DNA from: an uncultured Clostridia bacterium | Lineage (GTDB): Bacteria > Bacillota > Clostridia > Oscillospirales > CAG-272 | Direction of reading: 5' to 3' | DNA: 11,894 nucleotides | NCBI GenBank assembly: GCA_904502015.1 | Contig: CAJGEA010000036.1 | Location: 1 to 11,894, forward strand | In this document: in pieces, positions 1-7,128 of the stretch | Position numbering within the stretch: the first letter of the stretch is position 1 | Layout of the letters: each line of letters starts with the position of its first letter | Translations under genes and position numbers: made by a program | Notes under the pieces: model-generated | What the model was told of the DNA's origin: nothing | Database searches by the model: none | Seen by the model: only the letters and a program-made list of their open reading frames with translations

Positions 1-1
1 G

Positions 2-508
2 ATGAAGGACGGCGTCAAGATCATCAACCTCTCCCGCGACTCCCTCGTTAAGTCTGCCGACATGATCGAGGCTCTCGCATCGGGCAAGGTCTCCCGCTAC
101 GTCACCGACTTCGCCACCACCGAGCTCATCGGTGTCAAGGGCGCGATCCTGATCCCCCACCTGGGTGCTTCCACCGAGGAGTCCGAGGACAACTGCGCCG
201 TCATGGCGGCCCAGCAGCTGGATGATTACCTCGCAAACGGTAACATCAAGAACAGCGTGAACTTCCCCGCCGTGTCCATGCCTCGCTCGGGCAACGTCCG
301 CGTTTGCGTTCTGCACAAGAACGTGCCCGGTATCCTGACCCAGCTCACGGGTGCTATGGCTGACGAGGGCCTGAACATTGAGAACATGACCAACAAGTCC
401 CGCGGCAACGCCGCTTACACCATCTTCGACGTGACCGGTAGCGTCTCCGCCGCCGCCGTTGAGAAGATCGCGGCCGTTGCAGACGTCATCCGCGTCCGTA
501 CCATCTGA
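2..508 (+). CDS. serA: D-3-phosphoglycerate dehydrogenase, 3' part (5' end outside window)
   Basis: This is the C-terminal 168 residues of the enzyme that oxidises 3-phosphoglycerate to 3-phosphohydroxypyruvate, the first step of serine synthesis in the cytoplasm. The frame is already open at the window edge, so the ATG at base 2 is an internal Met and not the start. The D-2-hydroxyacid dehydrogenase signature HLGAST is at residues 53-58, and its His is the expected catalytic acid/base. The preceding strand reads INLSRDSLV, where many relatives have RG in place of RD. Residues 99-168 form an ACT domain (VCVLHKNVPGIL, then NIENMTNKSRG), the regulatory domain of short SerA forms. The stop is followed 27 bases later by a strong terminator, so this is the last gene of its transcript. 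A different member of the 2-hydroxyacid dehydrogenase family is unlikely because of the ACT domain. Confidence 0.93.
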   Translation: MKDGVKIINLSRDSLVKSADMIEALASGKVSRYVTDFATTELIGVKGAILIPHLGASTEESEDNCAVMAAQQLDDYLANGNIKNSVNFPAVSMPRSGNVRVCVLHKNVPGILTQLTGAMADEGLNIENMTNKSRGNAAYTIFDVTGSVSAAAVEKIAAVADVIRVRTI

Positions 509-535
509 TCCATCAGATCTGATCGTCATTCCAAT

Positions 536-567
536 CCCCTCTGCCGCGGCAGAGGGGTATTTTTTGC
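536..567 (+). terminator. intrinsic terminator of serA
   Basis: A 22-base perfect palindrome (CCCCTCTGCCG and its complement, 536-557) is followed by TATTTTTTGC. It lies 27 bases after the serA stop. In the RNA a few central bases must open to form the loop. Confidence 0.92.
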
Positions 568-586
568 ATTCGCGTATGAAAAACAC

Positions 587-640
587 TTGATTTCAATCGA
601 GTAGCGTGGTATACTGAATATATCAGCAACCACAAGGAGG
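587..640 (+). promoter_or_regulatory. sigma-A type promoter and RBS of the glycosidase-like gene
   Basis: The -35 box is TTGATT (587-592), the spacer is 17 bases, and the -10 box is TATACT (610-615), preceded by TGG, which makes an extended -10. The transcription start should lie near 622. The ribosome site AAGGAGG (634-640) ends five bases before the ATG at 646 and fixes that start. No operator-like palindrome is obvious in the short leader. Confidence 0.85.
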
Positions 641-645
641 CTTCT

Positions 646-2733
646 ATGACACCCGACGTACATCATTTGCCCCTCAAAATCATCCACAACTTTCCCTACG
701 CCCCCCATGCCCCCGAGAGCGAGAAACGCGAGACGGTCACGAATACCCTGCTCTACCTCCGTGACCGCGGATTCGGCGGTATCGTGACCAACGTCTCCTT
801 CCGCGAATACATGCAAAACGCCGAGGAATGGCGTGTGTTTGCCTATGCGGCCGACGAGTGCGAACGGCTGGGGCTACGCCTCTGGCTCTACGACGAGCAC
901 GGTTATCCCAGCGGCGGCGCGGGAGGACTCACCATCGCAGAAAACCCCGACTTTGAGGCAGTCGGCGTAGTCATGATCAAGCAAATGCTGGCCGCAGGCG
1001 AGGAAAAAACCATTCCCCTGCCCCGTGGGCACGAGCATTTCCTGTACGCGGCGGTCTACGCCTGCGATGAAAACGGCGATCCCCTGCCCGACGGCGAGGG
1101 CAAATATCCCACACTCTATACCGCCGATTGCCGCTACTCCACCGAGGCGGCCACCGTTACCCTCAAAAATCCCCTGCCCCACCCCGCCGTGGCGCTGGCA
1201 TTCGTCCGTAAGCGGCTCTACGAGGGCACGCATTGCGTTCACAACGTGCATGAATCCCGCCGCTACATCGACCTGACCAACCGCGACGCAGTCGCCGCCT
1301 TCCTGCGCAACACCTACGAGAGCTACGCCGCCGCTATCCCCGCCCATCTGACGGCAGGCGCGGGCAATCCCCGCCCCCGCATCGGGCAGGCGGAGGCGGT
1401 CTTTACCGACGAGCCCTCCTTCATGGGCTGTTACATTAACGCGGGGCTGTTCCCCCGCACTGTGCGCGACCCCTACGACACCGAAATGCCCCTCTACCCC
1501 GTTCTCTCCTACGGACGGGACGTAGAGAACGCCTTCGCGTCACGTTACGGCTATGACCCGCTCCCCGAGCTCGTATCCATCTTCCTTGGAGAGAGCAACC
1601 GCGCCCAAGCCGTCCGTACCGACTACTACACCCTGCTCTCCGACCTGTACGAGGATAGCTTTTTCTCGCAGCTCTCCGACTGGTGCGCCCGTCACCGCGT
1701 GAGCTTTTCGGGGCATCTTCTGCTGGAGGACGACATTCGCTACCACACGGTGTTCGAGGGCAATTACTTCAGCCTGCTTCGCCACATGCACGTCCCCGGC
1801 ATTGATATGCTCCAATCCATCCCCTCGGTGGTGCGGCAGTACGCCATCACGCCTAAGCTGGTCTCTTCAATCGCCCACCTCTACGGCCGTCCCCACGTCA
1901 TGAGCGAGGTGTCGGCGCACGCGCAGGGCGGCAATGTCACCCCCGACCAGATGTACGCCTCGCTGGCCATCCAGTACGCCCTCGGCGTGGACGTTTTCAC
2001 CTCGTACTACTCCGAGTGCTTCATGGATGCCCCCACCTACACCCGATACAACCACGCGCTGGGGCGCATCGACGCCGTCATGTCCAGCGAGGACGTCTCA
2101 TCCCCCGCGCGGCACGTGGCCGACGCATTGGTCTACTACCCCATCGAGACCATGCAGCTACACCACCGCCCGTCGGACGCGCAGTACGGCAGCTACACCG
2201 AGGCTGAAAACCGTTGCCACACCTCGCTGATGAGGCTGATCGACCGTCTCCTCGACAGCCAGATCGACTTTGATTTCGTGGACGGCGGCACGCTGGATCG
2301 CCTCAAGATCGAGGGCAGAACGCTCGTGTCCGACTCGGGCGAGCGCTACGCCGCCCTCATCCTGCCCGAGATGGAGATCACCCCCGCGATGGCTCAGCGT
2401 TTTGAACGGCTGGCCGCCGAGGGCGTGACCATCCTCACCCACGATGCACCCTGGTCGGATGCCCTCGCGGATCGCCCCCTCGTCACAAGCACTCCCACGG
2501 CGGGACTCGTCCGCCTCGTGCGGGACACCGACCACGGCCGTGCTTGCCTGCTGGTCAACGCCACCGAGGAGCCCCTTACCTTCTCCGCCACCATTCGCGG
2601 CATCGCCGCCCCCGTCCTCTACGATCCCATGACGGATGCCACCCTGCCCTGCGAATTCGCGGCGGCAGACGGAGGGCATGCCTTCACTCTCACACTTGAT
2701 GCCCTGCAAAGTGTTATCATAAGAGAAGGATAA
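646..2733 (+). CDS. TIM-barrel glycoside hydrolase-like protein (GH106-like)
   Basis: This 695-aa protein has the layout of large clan-A-like glycosidases related to GH106 (alpha-L-rhamnosidase) and its unclassified cousins. Residues 40-100 give the start of a barrel (GFGGIVTNV, then LWLYDEHGYPSGGAGG at 79-94). FTDEPSF (253-259) and SGHLLLEDD (355-363) are acidic loop motifs of the kind that supply catalytic residues. MSEVSAHAQGG (419-429) is another conserved-looking loop. Residues from about 600 (LLVNATEEPL, YDPMTD) look like a terminal beta-sandwich. There is no signal peptide, so it should act in the cytoplasm on imported oligosaccharides or glycosides. It is a single-gene unit with its own promoter and terminator and no transporter or regulator beside it. 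The barrel fold is inferred from motif style; the substrate is unknown, and assignment to GH106 proper is not secure. Confidence 0.72.
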   Translation: MTPDVHHLPLKIIHNFPYAPHAPESEKRETVTNTLLYLRDRGFGGIVTNVSFREYMQNAEEWRVFAYAADECERLGLRLWLYDEHGYPSGGAGGLTIAENPDFEAVGVVMIKQMLAAGEEKTIPLPRGHEHFLYAAVYACDENGDPLPDGEGKYPTLYTADCRYSTEAATVTLKNPLPHPAVALAFVRKRLYEGTHCVHNVHESRRYIDLTNRDAVAAFLRNTYESYAAAIPAHLTAGAGNPRPRIGQAEAVFTDEPSFMGCYINAGLFPRTVRDPYDTEMPLYPVLSYGRDVENAFASRYGYDPLPELVSIFLGESNRAQAVRTDYYTLLSDLYEDSFFSQLSDWCARHRVSFSGHLLLEDDIRYHTVFEGNYFSLLRHMHVPGIDMLQSIPSVVRQYAITPKLVSSIAHLYGRPHVMSEVSAHAQGGNVTPDQMYASLAIQYALGVDVFTSYYSECFMDAPTYTRYNHALGRIDAVMSSEDVSSPARHVADALVYYPIETMQLHHRPSDAQYGSYTEAENRCHTSLMRLIDRLLDSQIDFDFVDGGTLDRLKIEGRTLVSDSGERYAALILPEMEITPAMAQRFERLAAEGVTILTHDAPWSDALADRPLVTSTPTAGLVRLVRDTDHGRACLLVNATEEPLTFSATIRGIAAPVLYDPMTDATLPCEFAAADGGHAFTLTLDALQSVIIREG

Positions 2734-2759
2734 TACGCCATGCCCCGCACAAACGGCAA

Positions 2760-2803
2760 CCCCCGACAGACACTTCAATGTCTGTCGGGGGTTCGTTCTC
2801 TGT
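2760..2803. terminator. hairpin terminator, probably bidirectional
   Basis: A perfect 13-bp stem (2760-2772 with 2779-2791, beginning CCCCCGACAGACA) has a six-base loop. On the + strand it is followed by TTCGTTCTCTGTT, a moderately U-rich tail. On the - strand it is followed by TTGCCGTTTG. It lies between two convergent genes and probably ends both transcripts; the tails are weak in either direction. Confidence 0.75.
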
Positions 2804-2818
2804 TCAATAAAACGTAGA

Positions 2819-3517
2819 TTACTTAAATCCCTTCGCAATAAAATTCTTCTCGATAAAGCCTTTTGCACGATAGCCCAACAAAAAAACGGTATTGTCAACC
2901 CTCAATTCTACAGCCAAATGATTTTCGTTTTGGCGCTTTGATAGCGTTATTTCATCCCGTTTAAGGGCATAGCAGCCTAAATCCCGCTCTCCGTATAGAA
3001 ATCCCCGTTTCAAATCCGTGGTGATGCGCAATTCATCATGAACAACAAATAGGCACACATCGTGATTCTTGAATTTTTCATCCGTTGCGTCAAAACACTT
3101 GGTTAGAATATAGGGCTCCTGCAGCTCATAATAGTCACGCAAATGGTCACAAGCCTTTGAAAGAATCTCTCTTTTCATCGGGGGCAAATGGAACGATTCT
3201 ACCTTTTTCCACAAGGGAAGAGTCAATATGCCCACAGAAAGTCCACTTACAATAAGCAAAATCAAGCCGAGTATCAGTTTTCCTATAATAACGAAAATCC
3301 CCCACACCCACCAATCGGGTTCAGGAATTAACTCAATTAGACATATCCCTACAGTTACAAACAAACAGAAAACAGCGGCTACCATAATCTCGTTGAATGT
3401 TCTCCATGTCTTCTGTTTTCGTAATATACGTTTTTCATTTACGGTCAGGTTTTTATAGCGTTCTCGCAAAGCGTTATCTTGATTTTCCTTCGCATTGTCA
3501 TACCTAAAGTATCGCAC
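2819..3517 (-). CDS. two-helix membrane protein of unknown function
   Basis: This 232-aa protein was not recognised. It starts with a basic, hydrophilic stretch (to about residue 43). Two hydrophobic segments follow, at about 44-64 (IMVAAVFCLFVTVGICLIEL) and 73-100 (rich in I, L, G and V), split by a short acidic/Trp loop. A soluble C-terminal domain of about 125 residues follows and should face the cytoplasm. That part has alternating strand-like segments (VCLFVVHDELRIT, VELRVDNTVFLLGY) and may be a small beta-rich domain. The start is GTG at 3517, chosen because AAAGGGGGGAG lies about seven bases upstream. Base composition is clearly more AT-rich than the neighbouring enzymes, and codon use differs (many AAA, ATA and TTT). 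Together with the transposase remnant just upstream this suggests an acquired segment. No function is proposed. Confidence 0.8.
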   Translation of the reverse strand: MRYFRYDNAKENQDNALRERYKNLTVNEKRILRKQKTWRTFNEIMVAAVFCLFVTVGICLIELIPEPDWWVWGIFVIIGKLILGLILLIVSGLSVGILTLPLWKKVESFHLPPMKREILSKACDHLRDYYELQEPYILTKCFDATDEKFKNHDVCLFVVHDELRITTDLKRGFLYGERDLGCYALKRDEITLSKRQNENHLAVELRVDNTVFLLGYRAKGFIEKNFIAKGFK

Positions 3518-3588
3518 GGCTGTCTCCCCCCTTTCGGTGTTTTTGAGTGTGCTATTTTACCCTATACCCGCTGAGTCAGCCCACACCG

Positions 3589-3844
3589 CTATTCTTCCGC
3601 AAACAATTCGTCGTAATACCAACGCATTGGGTTTTCGTAGATGTACCTCACATGCTCCTCGTAATCTTCGTGGTTTCGGATAATATGATCATTGGAGCGA
3701 TATTGCCATATATTTTTTCCGTATTCCTTGTTGCAAAATCTTTTCAACGTCAAAATGAATTTTGAAACGGTTAAATTTTGTGCTGTAGGGATCGGCGTTT
3801 TGAAATCTTATCGTTTTCCGTTTTCTTAATTCTTCCTTACCCAT
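3589..3844 (-). pseudogene. remnant of a Y1 (REP-associated type) transposase
   Basis: Reading the - strand from 3807 to the stop at 3589-3591 gives 72 residues that match the C-terminal part of Y1_Tnp-family transposases. They contain SKFILTLKRFCNKEYGKNIW, then DHIIRN, then YIYENPMRWYYDEL, which is typical of clostridial members of the IS200/RAYT type. The frame is closed upstream by TAA at 3808-3810. A second piece in another frame, MGKEELRKRKTIRFQN starting at the ATG at 3844, resembles the basic N-terminus of such proteins. The central part, including the His-hydrophobic-His metal motif expected in the family, is missing. I read this as an internally deleted, frameshifted copy. The remaining bases between 3518 and 3887 hold only the RBS of the downstream gene and no other feature that I can support. 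Confidence 0.7.
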
Positions 3845-3887
3845 AAACACCTTCAAGTGGATTTGTGGGGATCCTTTTGAGATACCA

Positions 3888-4475
3888 TTACCCCAAAAAG
3901 CTGCTGATGAAGATCTCAAGTCCGATGAAAATGAGAATGGCGCCGCCGAAAATGCCCGCCTTGCCCGAAAGCTTCGTGCCCACCCGCTTGCCGATCTCGA
4001 TACCGACGAAGCAGATAATGAAGGTGACCAGAGCGATCACGGCGGCAGTGACGAGTGCACCGAACCAATTATAGTGCGCGATGGTAAAGCCCACCGAAAG
4101 CGCATCGATGGAGGTTGCTATGCCCTGAACGAGCAATGCGCCCAATCCGAGTCGGGTGCAGCAGGCGCACTCCTCCTCGCCCTTGATGCCCTCATAGAGC
4201 ATCTTACCACCGATGTAGCCAAGCAGCGTCAGCGCAATCCACGGAATGAACTTTTCAAACGCCGAGAAGGTTTGCACGATGGTGTGCACGCACAACCAGC
4301 CCAGCATAGGCATCAAAGCCTGAAAAAAAGCGAATATACCGGCCATGCCGCACATTCGCCCCGTCCTCATGCAGGGCTCGTGGAGTCCGTTGGCGAGGGA
4401 CACCGAAAAGGCATCCATAGCGAGTCCCAATCCCAGCAGGATCGCCGTGAAAAAAAACGAGAAATTCAGCTCCAT
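3888..4475 (-). CDS. mntP: manganese efflux pump MntP
   Basis: This 195-aa integral membrane protein exports Mn2+ across the cytoplasmic membrane and protects against Mn excess. The family's two similar halves are visible: LGLAMDAFSVSLANG (residues 17-30) and GIATSIDALSVGF (118-130), each with the conserved Asp (D21 and D124) needed for transport. About six hydrophobic helices cover the length. A short Cys-rich loop (EEECACC, 100-106) lies between the halves, which is unusual enough to note. The RBS AAGGAG (4481-4486) overlaps the TAA stop of ispE upstream, with five bases to the ATG, so translation is probably coupled. It is the last gene of the UPF0340-DUF89-ispE-mntP run. No yybP-ykoY (Mn) riboswitch lies directly before it. 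No clear terminator was found after it. Confidence 0.95.
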   Translation of the reverse strand: MELNFSFFFTAILLGLGLAMDAFSVSLANGLHEPCMRTGRMCGMAGIFAFFQALMPMLGWLCVHTIVQTFSAFEKFIPWIALTLLGYIGGKMLYEGIKGEEECACCTRLGLGALLVQGIATSIDALSVGFTIAHYNWFGALVTAAVIALVTFIICFVGIEIGKRVGTKLSGKAGIFGGAILIFIGLEIFISSFLG

Positions 4476-4484
4476 TGTAACTCC

Positions 4485-5426
4485 TTATACTTGCCCCTCG
4501 GGGTGGGTGGGATAACACAGCCACGCGGGAATATCCTTTGCCCTCAGCACATCAAGGACGCGCTCTGCCTGCTCATCCGAATCGAACAATCCAAAAACCG
4601 ACGGCCCGCTTCCGCTCATGAGCGCAAGCCGTGCACCGCCTGCCTTCATGGTCGCTTTGATCTCTCGCGCAGTCGAATGCTCGGGCAGGATGACAGATTC
4701 AAAGAGATTAAAGCCCTCGGATGCCACGCCGTTCATATCGCCTCGCGCCAACGCGCCCAGCATGCGGGACAATTCTTCGGTACGGGGCGTGTATGCGCCC
4801 TCGGCAAAGTCGCCGTACAAAGCGTCCAGCGCACCGTACGCCGCCGGGGTGGATATGCCCTCCCCCGCGCAGGCGACCACGAGCGCACCGTGGTTCAGTG
4901 CGCGGATGGGGGTGAGATCGTCGCCAATGCCACGGGTGATGCAAGCACCGCCCACGATGCAGAACGGCACGTCTGCGCCAATGCGAACGCCCACCTCCGT
5001 GAGCCCGTCCGCCGAAAGGGGCGAGCCGTACATACGATTGAGTCCGCGCAGGACGGCGGCGGCATCGGTACTGCCCCCCGCGAGTCCCGCGGCGGCGGGA
5101 ATATGCTTTTCAATGTGAATGGAGAGCTTCTCCGCGCCAAAGCCCGTGGCCGCAAAAAACGCCTCCGCCGCCCGCCACGCAAGATTCTTGCGGTCAGTAG
5201 GAAGGCTTGGCTCGGTGCAGGTCAGGATGATCTCCCCCGCACCGCGGCTCGTGCCCGAGAGGGAGCAGATCTCACCGCGGTGCATCCCCTCGACCGTGAG
5301 CGTCACGCGGTCGCACAGGCTCACGGTGTGCATGACCCCCGCGATATCGTGGTAGCCGTTCTCACGGCGGCCCGTTACGTCGAGAAACAGATTGATCTTG
5401 GCGTAGGCGTTTTCGGTCAGTTGCAT
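4485..5426 (-). CDS. ispE: 4-diphosphocytidyl-2-C-methyl-D-erythritol kinase
   Basis: IspE phosphorylates CDP-methylerythritol with ATP in the MEP pathway to isopentenyl diphosphate; it is a soluble GHMP-superfamily kinase. This 313-aa protein has the N-terminal motif AYAKINLFLDV (residues 8-18) with catalytic Lys10. The ATP-binding glycine loop is PAAAGLAGGSTDAA (110-123), GADVPF (150-155) carries the catalytic Asp, and the C-terminal GHMP motif is LMSGSGPSVFGLF (269-281). Length is about 20-30 residues above the usual 280-290. The frame stays open upstream, but the start at 5426 is chosen because it puts AYAKINL at the family position and has AAAGGA five bases before it. The gene follows the DUF89 stop by 40 bases, and its own stop overlaps the mntP ribosome site, so it is part of one transcription unit. 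Confidence 0.97.
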   Translation of the reverse strand: MQLTENAYAKINLFLDVTGRRENGYHDIAGVMHTVSLCDRVTLTVEGMHRGEICSLSGTSRGAGEIILTCTEPSLPTDRKNLAWRAAEAFFAATGFGAEKLSIHIEKHIPAAAGLAGGSTDAAAVLRGLNRMYGSPLSADGLTEVGVRIGADVPFCIVGGACITRGIGDDLTPIRALNHGALVVACAGEGISTPAAYGALDALYGDFAEGAYTPRTEELSRMLGALARGDMNGVASEGFNLFESVILPEHSTAREIKATMKAGGARLALMSGSGPSVFGLFDSDEQAERVLDVLRAKDIPAWLCYPTHPEGQV

Positions 5427-5466
5427 ATGTATCCTTTCGGTCGCAGGAAATGACATCCGCGACGGG

Positions 5467-6375
5467 TTACTCAATCAAAAGCTGTCGATCTCGCACCAGC
5501 ATACCCGTGAGCAACGGCACGCCGAATCGGTCAGCAAACAAACGGCACTTGCACAAAAAGGCATAGTAGACGTTGAGCCCACAACCCTGCATGGTCTCAA
5601 AATTTCCTTGCCCCTTGGCAATGATGAGATCCGCCGACTCCAGCGTCTGCCGCGCCTCGAACGAGATGCGGTCAAGCGCCGTGCCCGCCAGCGTGTCACC
5701 GTTGGAAATGACGGTCACGCCCTCCATACGGGTCAACCCTACCTGCTCGGCGTCCTCCATTGTTGCATCGTTGAGCACGGGGGCGCCTCGCACCAGCACG
5801 GTAATCGCCAAATGGGGATACAGGGCGTGCAGGGTGCGGAGCATGAGTTTGTCGCACACGATCTCACCACAGTTATCGGTCAGGTAGCAGAGGGAGTGCG
5901 CGGCGGCAAGGTCGGCGCTCATATCCTCCAACACCGCGCGGTCCACCGCCTCGCCCCGCAGGGGAGCGGCATCCAAAAGGGACGAGAGCTTCTCCTCGTC
6001 CACGGTGTCCATCGCACCAAAATCAATGTAGTTCCCCGTCATGGCGTAGCCGAGCGCGGCGATCAGCGGATGGGGATGTGCCGCCACAGCCGCCTCCATG
6101 CGGTCGTACTGCGAAAGCATGAGGGCGTTGAAATGCCGCTTGATGGGGGTATAGTCCACCGCCCTGCCGAACAGTTCCTCCTGCAGGCGGGTGATCTGCT
6201 CCATCATGGCAGGTCCGCCCGTGCGATCGGGCAGGTGCGCCATCATATCCCCCAGCCGCCGCATATAAGTCAGCACCAGCGCGGGCGGCGCGTCGGGCGG
6301 GTAGCGGTCGATCTGCTTTTTAATCAAACAACTGACGCAGGTGGGGTCGAGAGCGGGGGTGTAGTAGGTTTTCAT
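5467..6375 (-). CDS. DUF89 / ARMT1-like metal-dependent phosphatase
   Basis: This 302-aa protein belongs to the DUF89 family (COG1578), metal-dependent phosphatases thought to remove damaged or excess phosphometabolites. Visible family features are the N-terminal CVSC pair (13-16) and GNYIDFG (114-120). LTDNCGEIVCD (165-175) carries the Asp-Asn and Glu of the metal site. RGAPVLNDAT (197-206) is followed by DAE, and IIAKGQGNFET (251-261) closes the set. The natural substrate of bacterial members is largely unknown. The start at 6375 is chosen over upstream in-frame starts because those lie inside the preceding UPF0340 gene and give no family match. It begins 10 bases after that gene's stop and has no good ribosome site, which suggests translational coupling. 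A role linked to ispE phospho-intermediates or to mntP metal supply is only an inference from position. Confidence 0.88.
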   Translation of the reverse strand: MKTYYTPALDPTCVSCLIKKQIDRYPPDAPPALVLTYMRRLGDMMAHLPDRTGGPAMMEQITRLQEELFGRAVDYTPIKRHFNALMLSQYDRMEAAVAAHPHPLIAALGYAMTGNYIDFGAMDTVDEEKLSSLLDAAPLRGEAVDRAVLEDMSADLAAAHSLCYLTDNCGEIVCDKLMLRTLHALYPHLAITVLVRGAPVLNDATMEDAEQVGLTRMEGVTVISNGDTLAGTALDRISFEARQTLESADLIIAKGQGNFETMQGCGLNVYYAFLCKCRLFADRFGVPLLTGMLVRDRQLLIE

Positions 6376-6385
6376 ATGGTAAAGA

Positions 6386-6937
6386 TCAGGGCTCGTCGGT
6401 CTGGTAGATGGCGCGCGGACCGCCCACGTAGGCGGGACGGGTACGGGCAAACAGAACAGATGCCTCACCAATGCGATTGAGCGACAATCGGACGGGCACC
6501 GCCACGCGGCGCAGGTGCATGCCAATCAGCGTACCGCCAATGTCCATACCCGCATGGGCGCGGATGCACTCCACCGCCACGGGATCGGTCATGGACGACC
6601 ACACCGCCGTGGCAAACGAGCCGCCTGCATGGGGCTGAGGCATGACCCACACGGGGTCAAGTCCGTACCGTTCAGCGCACGCGCGCTCCACGATCAAGGC
6701 GCGGTTGAGGTGCTCACAGCATTGCGCGGCGAGATACACACCGTGCTCGGCCAGAATGGGCATAATGGCGTCGGCAATGGCGCGGGCGGCCTCCATGCTG
6801 GAATTCTTTCCGATCCGCTCACCCACTACCTCGGAGGACGAGCATCCGACCACCAGCACGTCGCCGCGCGACAGCTTTGCCGCATCCAGCAACTCACGAA
6901 CCGCCGCCTCTGCGGCACAAAAAACAGTATCATTCAT
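6386..6937 (-). CDS. UPF0340 / TIGR01440 family protein (YwlG-like)
   Basis: This 183-aa soluble protein of the TIGR01440 (DUF436) family is similar to B. subtilis YwlG. Family motifs are VVGCSSSEVVGERIGKNSS (29-47), QCCEHLNRALIVE (72-84), MPQPHAGGSFATA (99-111) and the final segment GGTLIGMHLRRVAVPVR (134-150). The biochemical role is not established. The conserved Cys and CCEH residues could bind metal or be catalytic, but that is speculation. The start at 6937 has AAAGGAG (6944-6950) six bases upstream. The frame is open further upstream to 7132, but that extension is only read-through of the inverted-repeat element. It is the first gene of the run leading to mntP. I saw no good promoter, only a weak TTCAAA-17-TATTAA match inside the repeat element. 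Confidence 0.9.
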   Translation of the reverse strand: MNDTVFCAAEAAVRELLDAAKLSRGDVLVVGCSSSEVVGERIGKNSSMEAARAIADAIMPILAEHGVYLAAQCCEHLNRALIVERACAERYGLDPVWVMPQPHAGGSFATAVWSSMTDPVAVECIRAHAGMDIGGTLIGMHLRRVAVPVRLSLNRIGEASVLFARTRPAYVGGPRAIYQTDEP

Positions 6938-6958
6938 AGGGAACTCCTTTATTTTTAC

Positions 6959-7118
6959 GCAGGGGCTTTGCCCCCGCACCCCCACCAAGAACCTTTTTTC
7001 AAAAAGGTTCTTGGAACTCCAAAAATCTTTAATAAGGATTTTTGAAAAGTTTTTGAAGATTGACAAGAAACTTTTTTCAAAAAGTTTCTTGTCCGGGGTC
7101 AAGGGGCAGAGCCCCTTG
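6959..7118. repeat. nested inverted-repeat element (MITE-like or extragenic palindromic)
   Basis: Five hairpins follow one another between two genes. A: GGGGC/GCCCC (6962-6974). B: 14-bp arms starting CCAAGAACC (6985-6998 with 7001-7014). C: CAAAAATC with GATTTTTG (7020-7044). D: CAAGAAACTTTTT with its complement (7064-7076 with 7079-7091). E: CAAGGGGC with GCCCCTTG (7100-7118). The ends also match each other in inverted orientation (A plus B against E plus D: AGGGGCTTTGCCCC versus AGGGGCTCTGCCCC, AAGAACCTTTTT versus AAGAAACTTTTT). The whole unit is therefore an imperfect long inverted repeat around a short AT-rich centre. It carries no gene. It could fold in RNA and separate the metal module from the UPF0340-mntP run, but no hairpin has a good U-tract. 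Confidence 0.65.
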
Positions 7119-7128
7119 TGAGGACAAA

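Noticed and set aside
3845..3887. GGAT/ATCC mini-hairpin after mntP as a transposon end or terminator
   Set aside because: Only four base pairs and no U-tract; not enough to support either call.
4074..5453. 459-codon open frame on the + strand opposite mntP and ispE
   Set aside because: It is antisense to two well-recognised genes, has no family features, is rich in Arg/His/Gly as expected for a GC-rich shadow frame, and starts inside mntP.
5608..6480. 290-codon open frame on the + strand opposite the DUF89 gene
   Set aside because: Antisense shadow of a recognised gene, no motifs.
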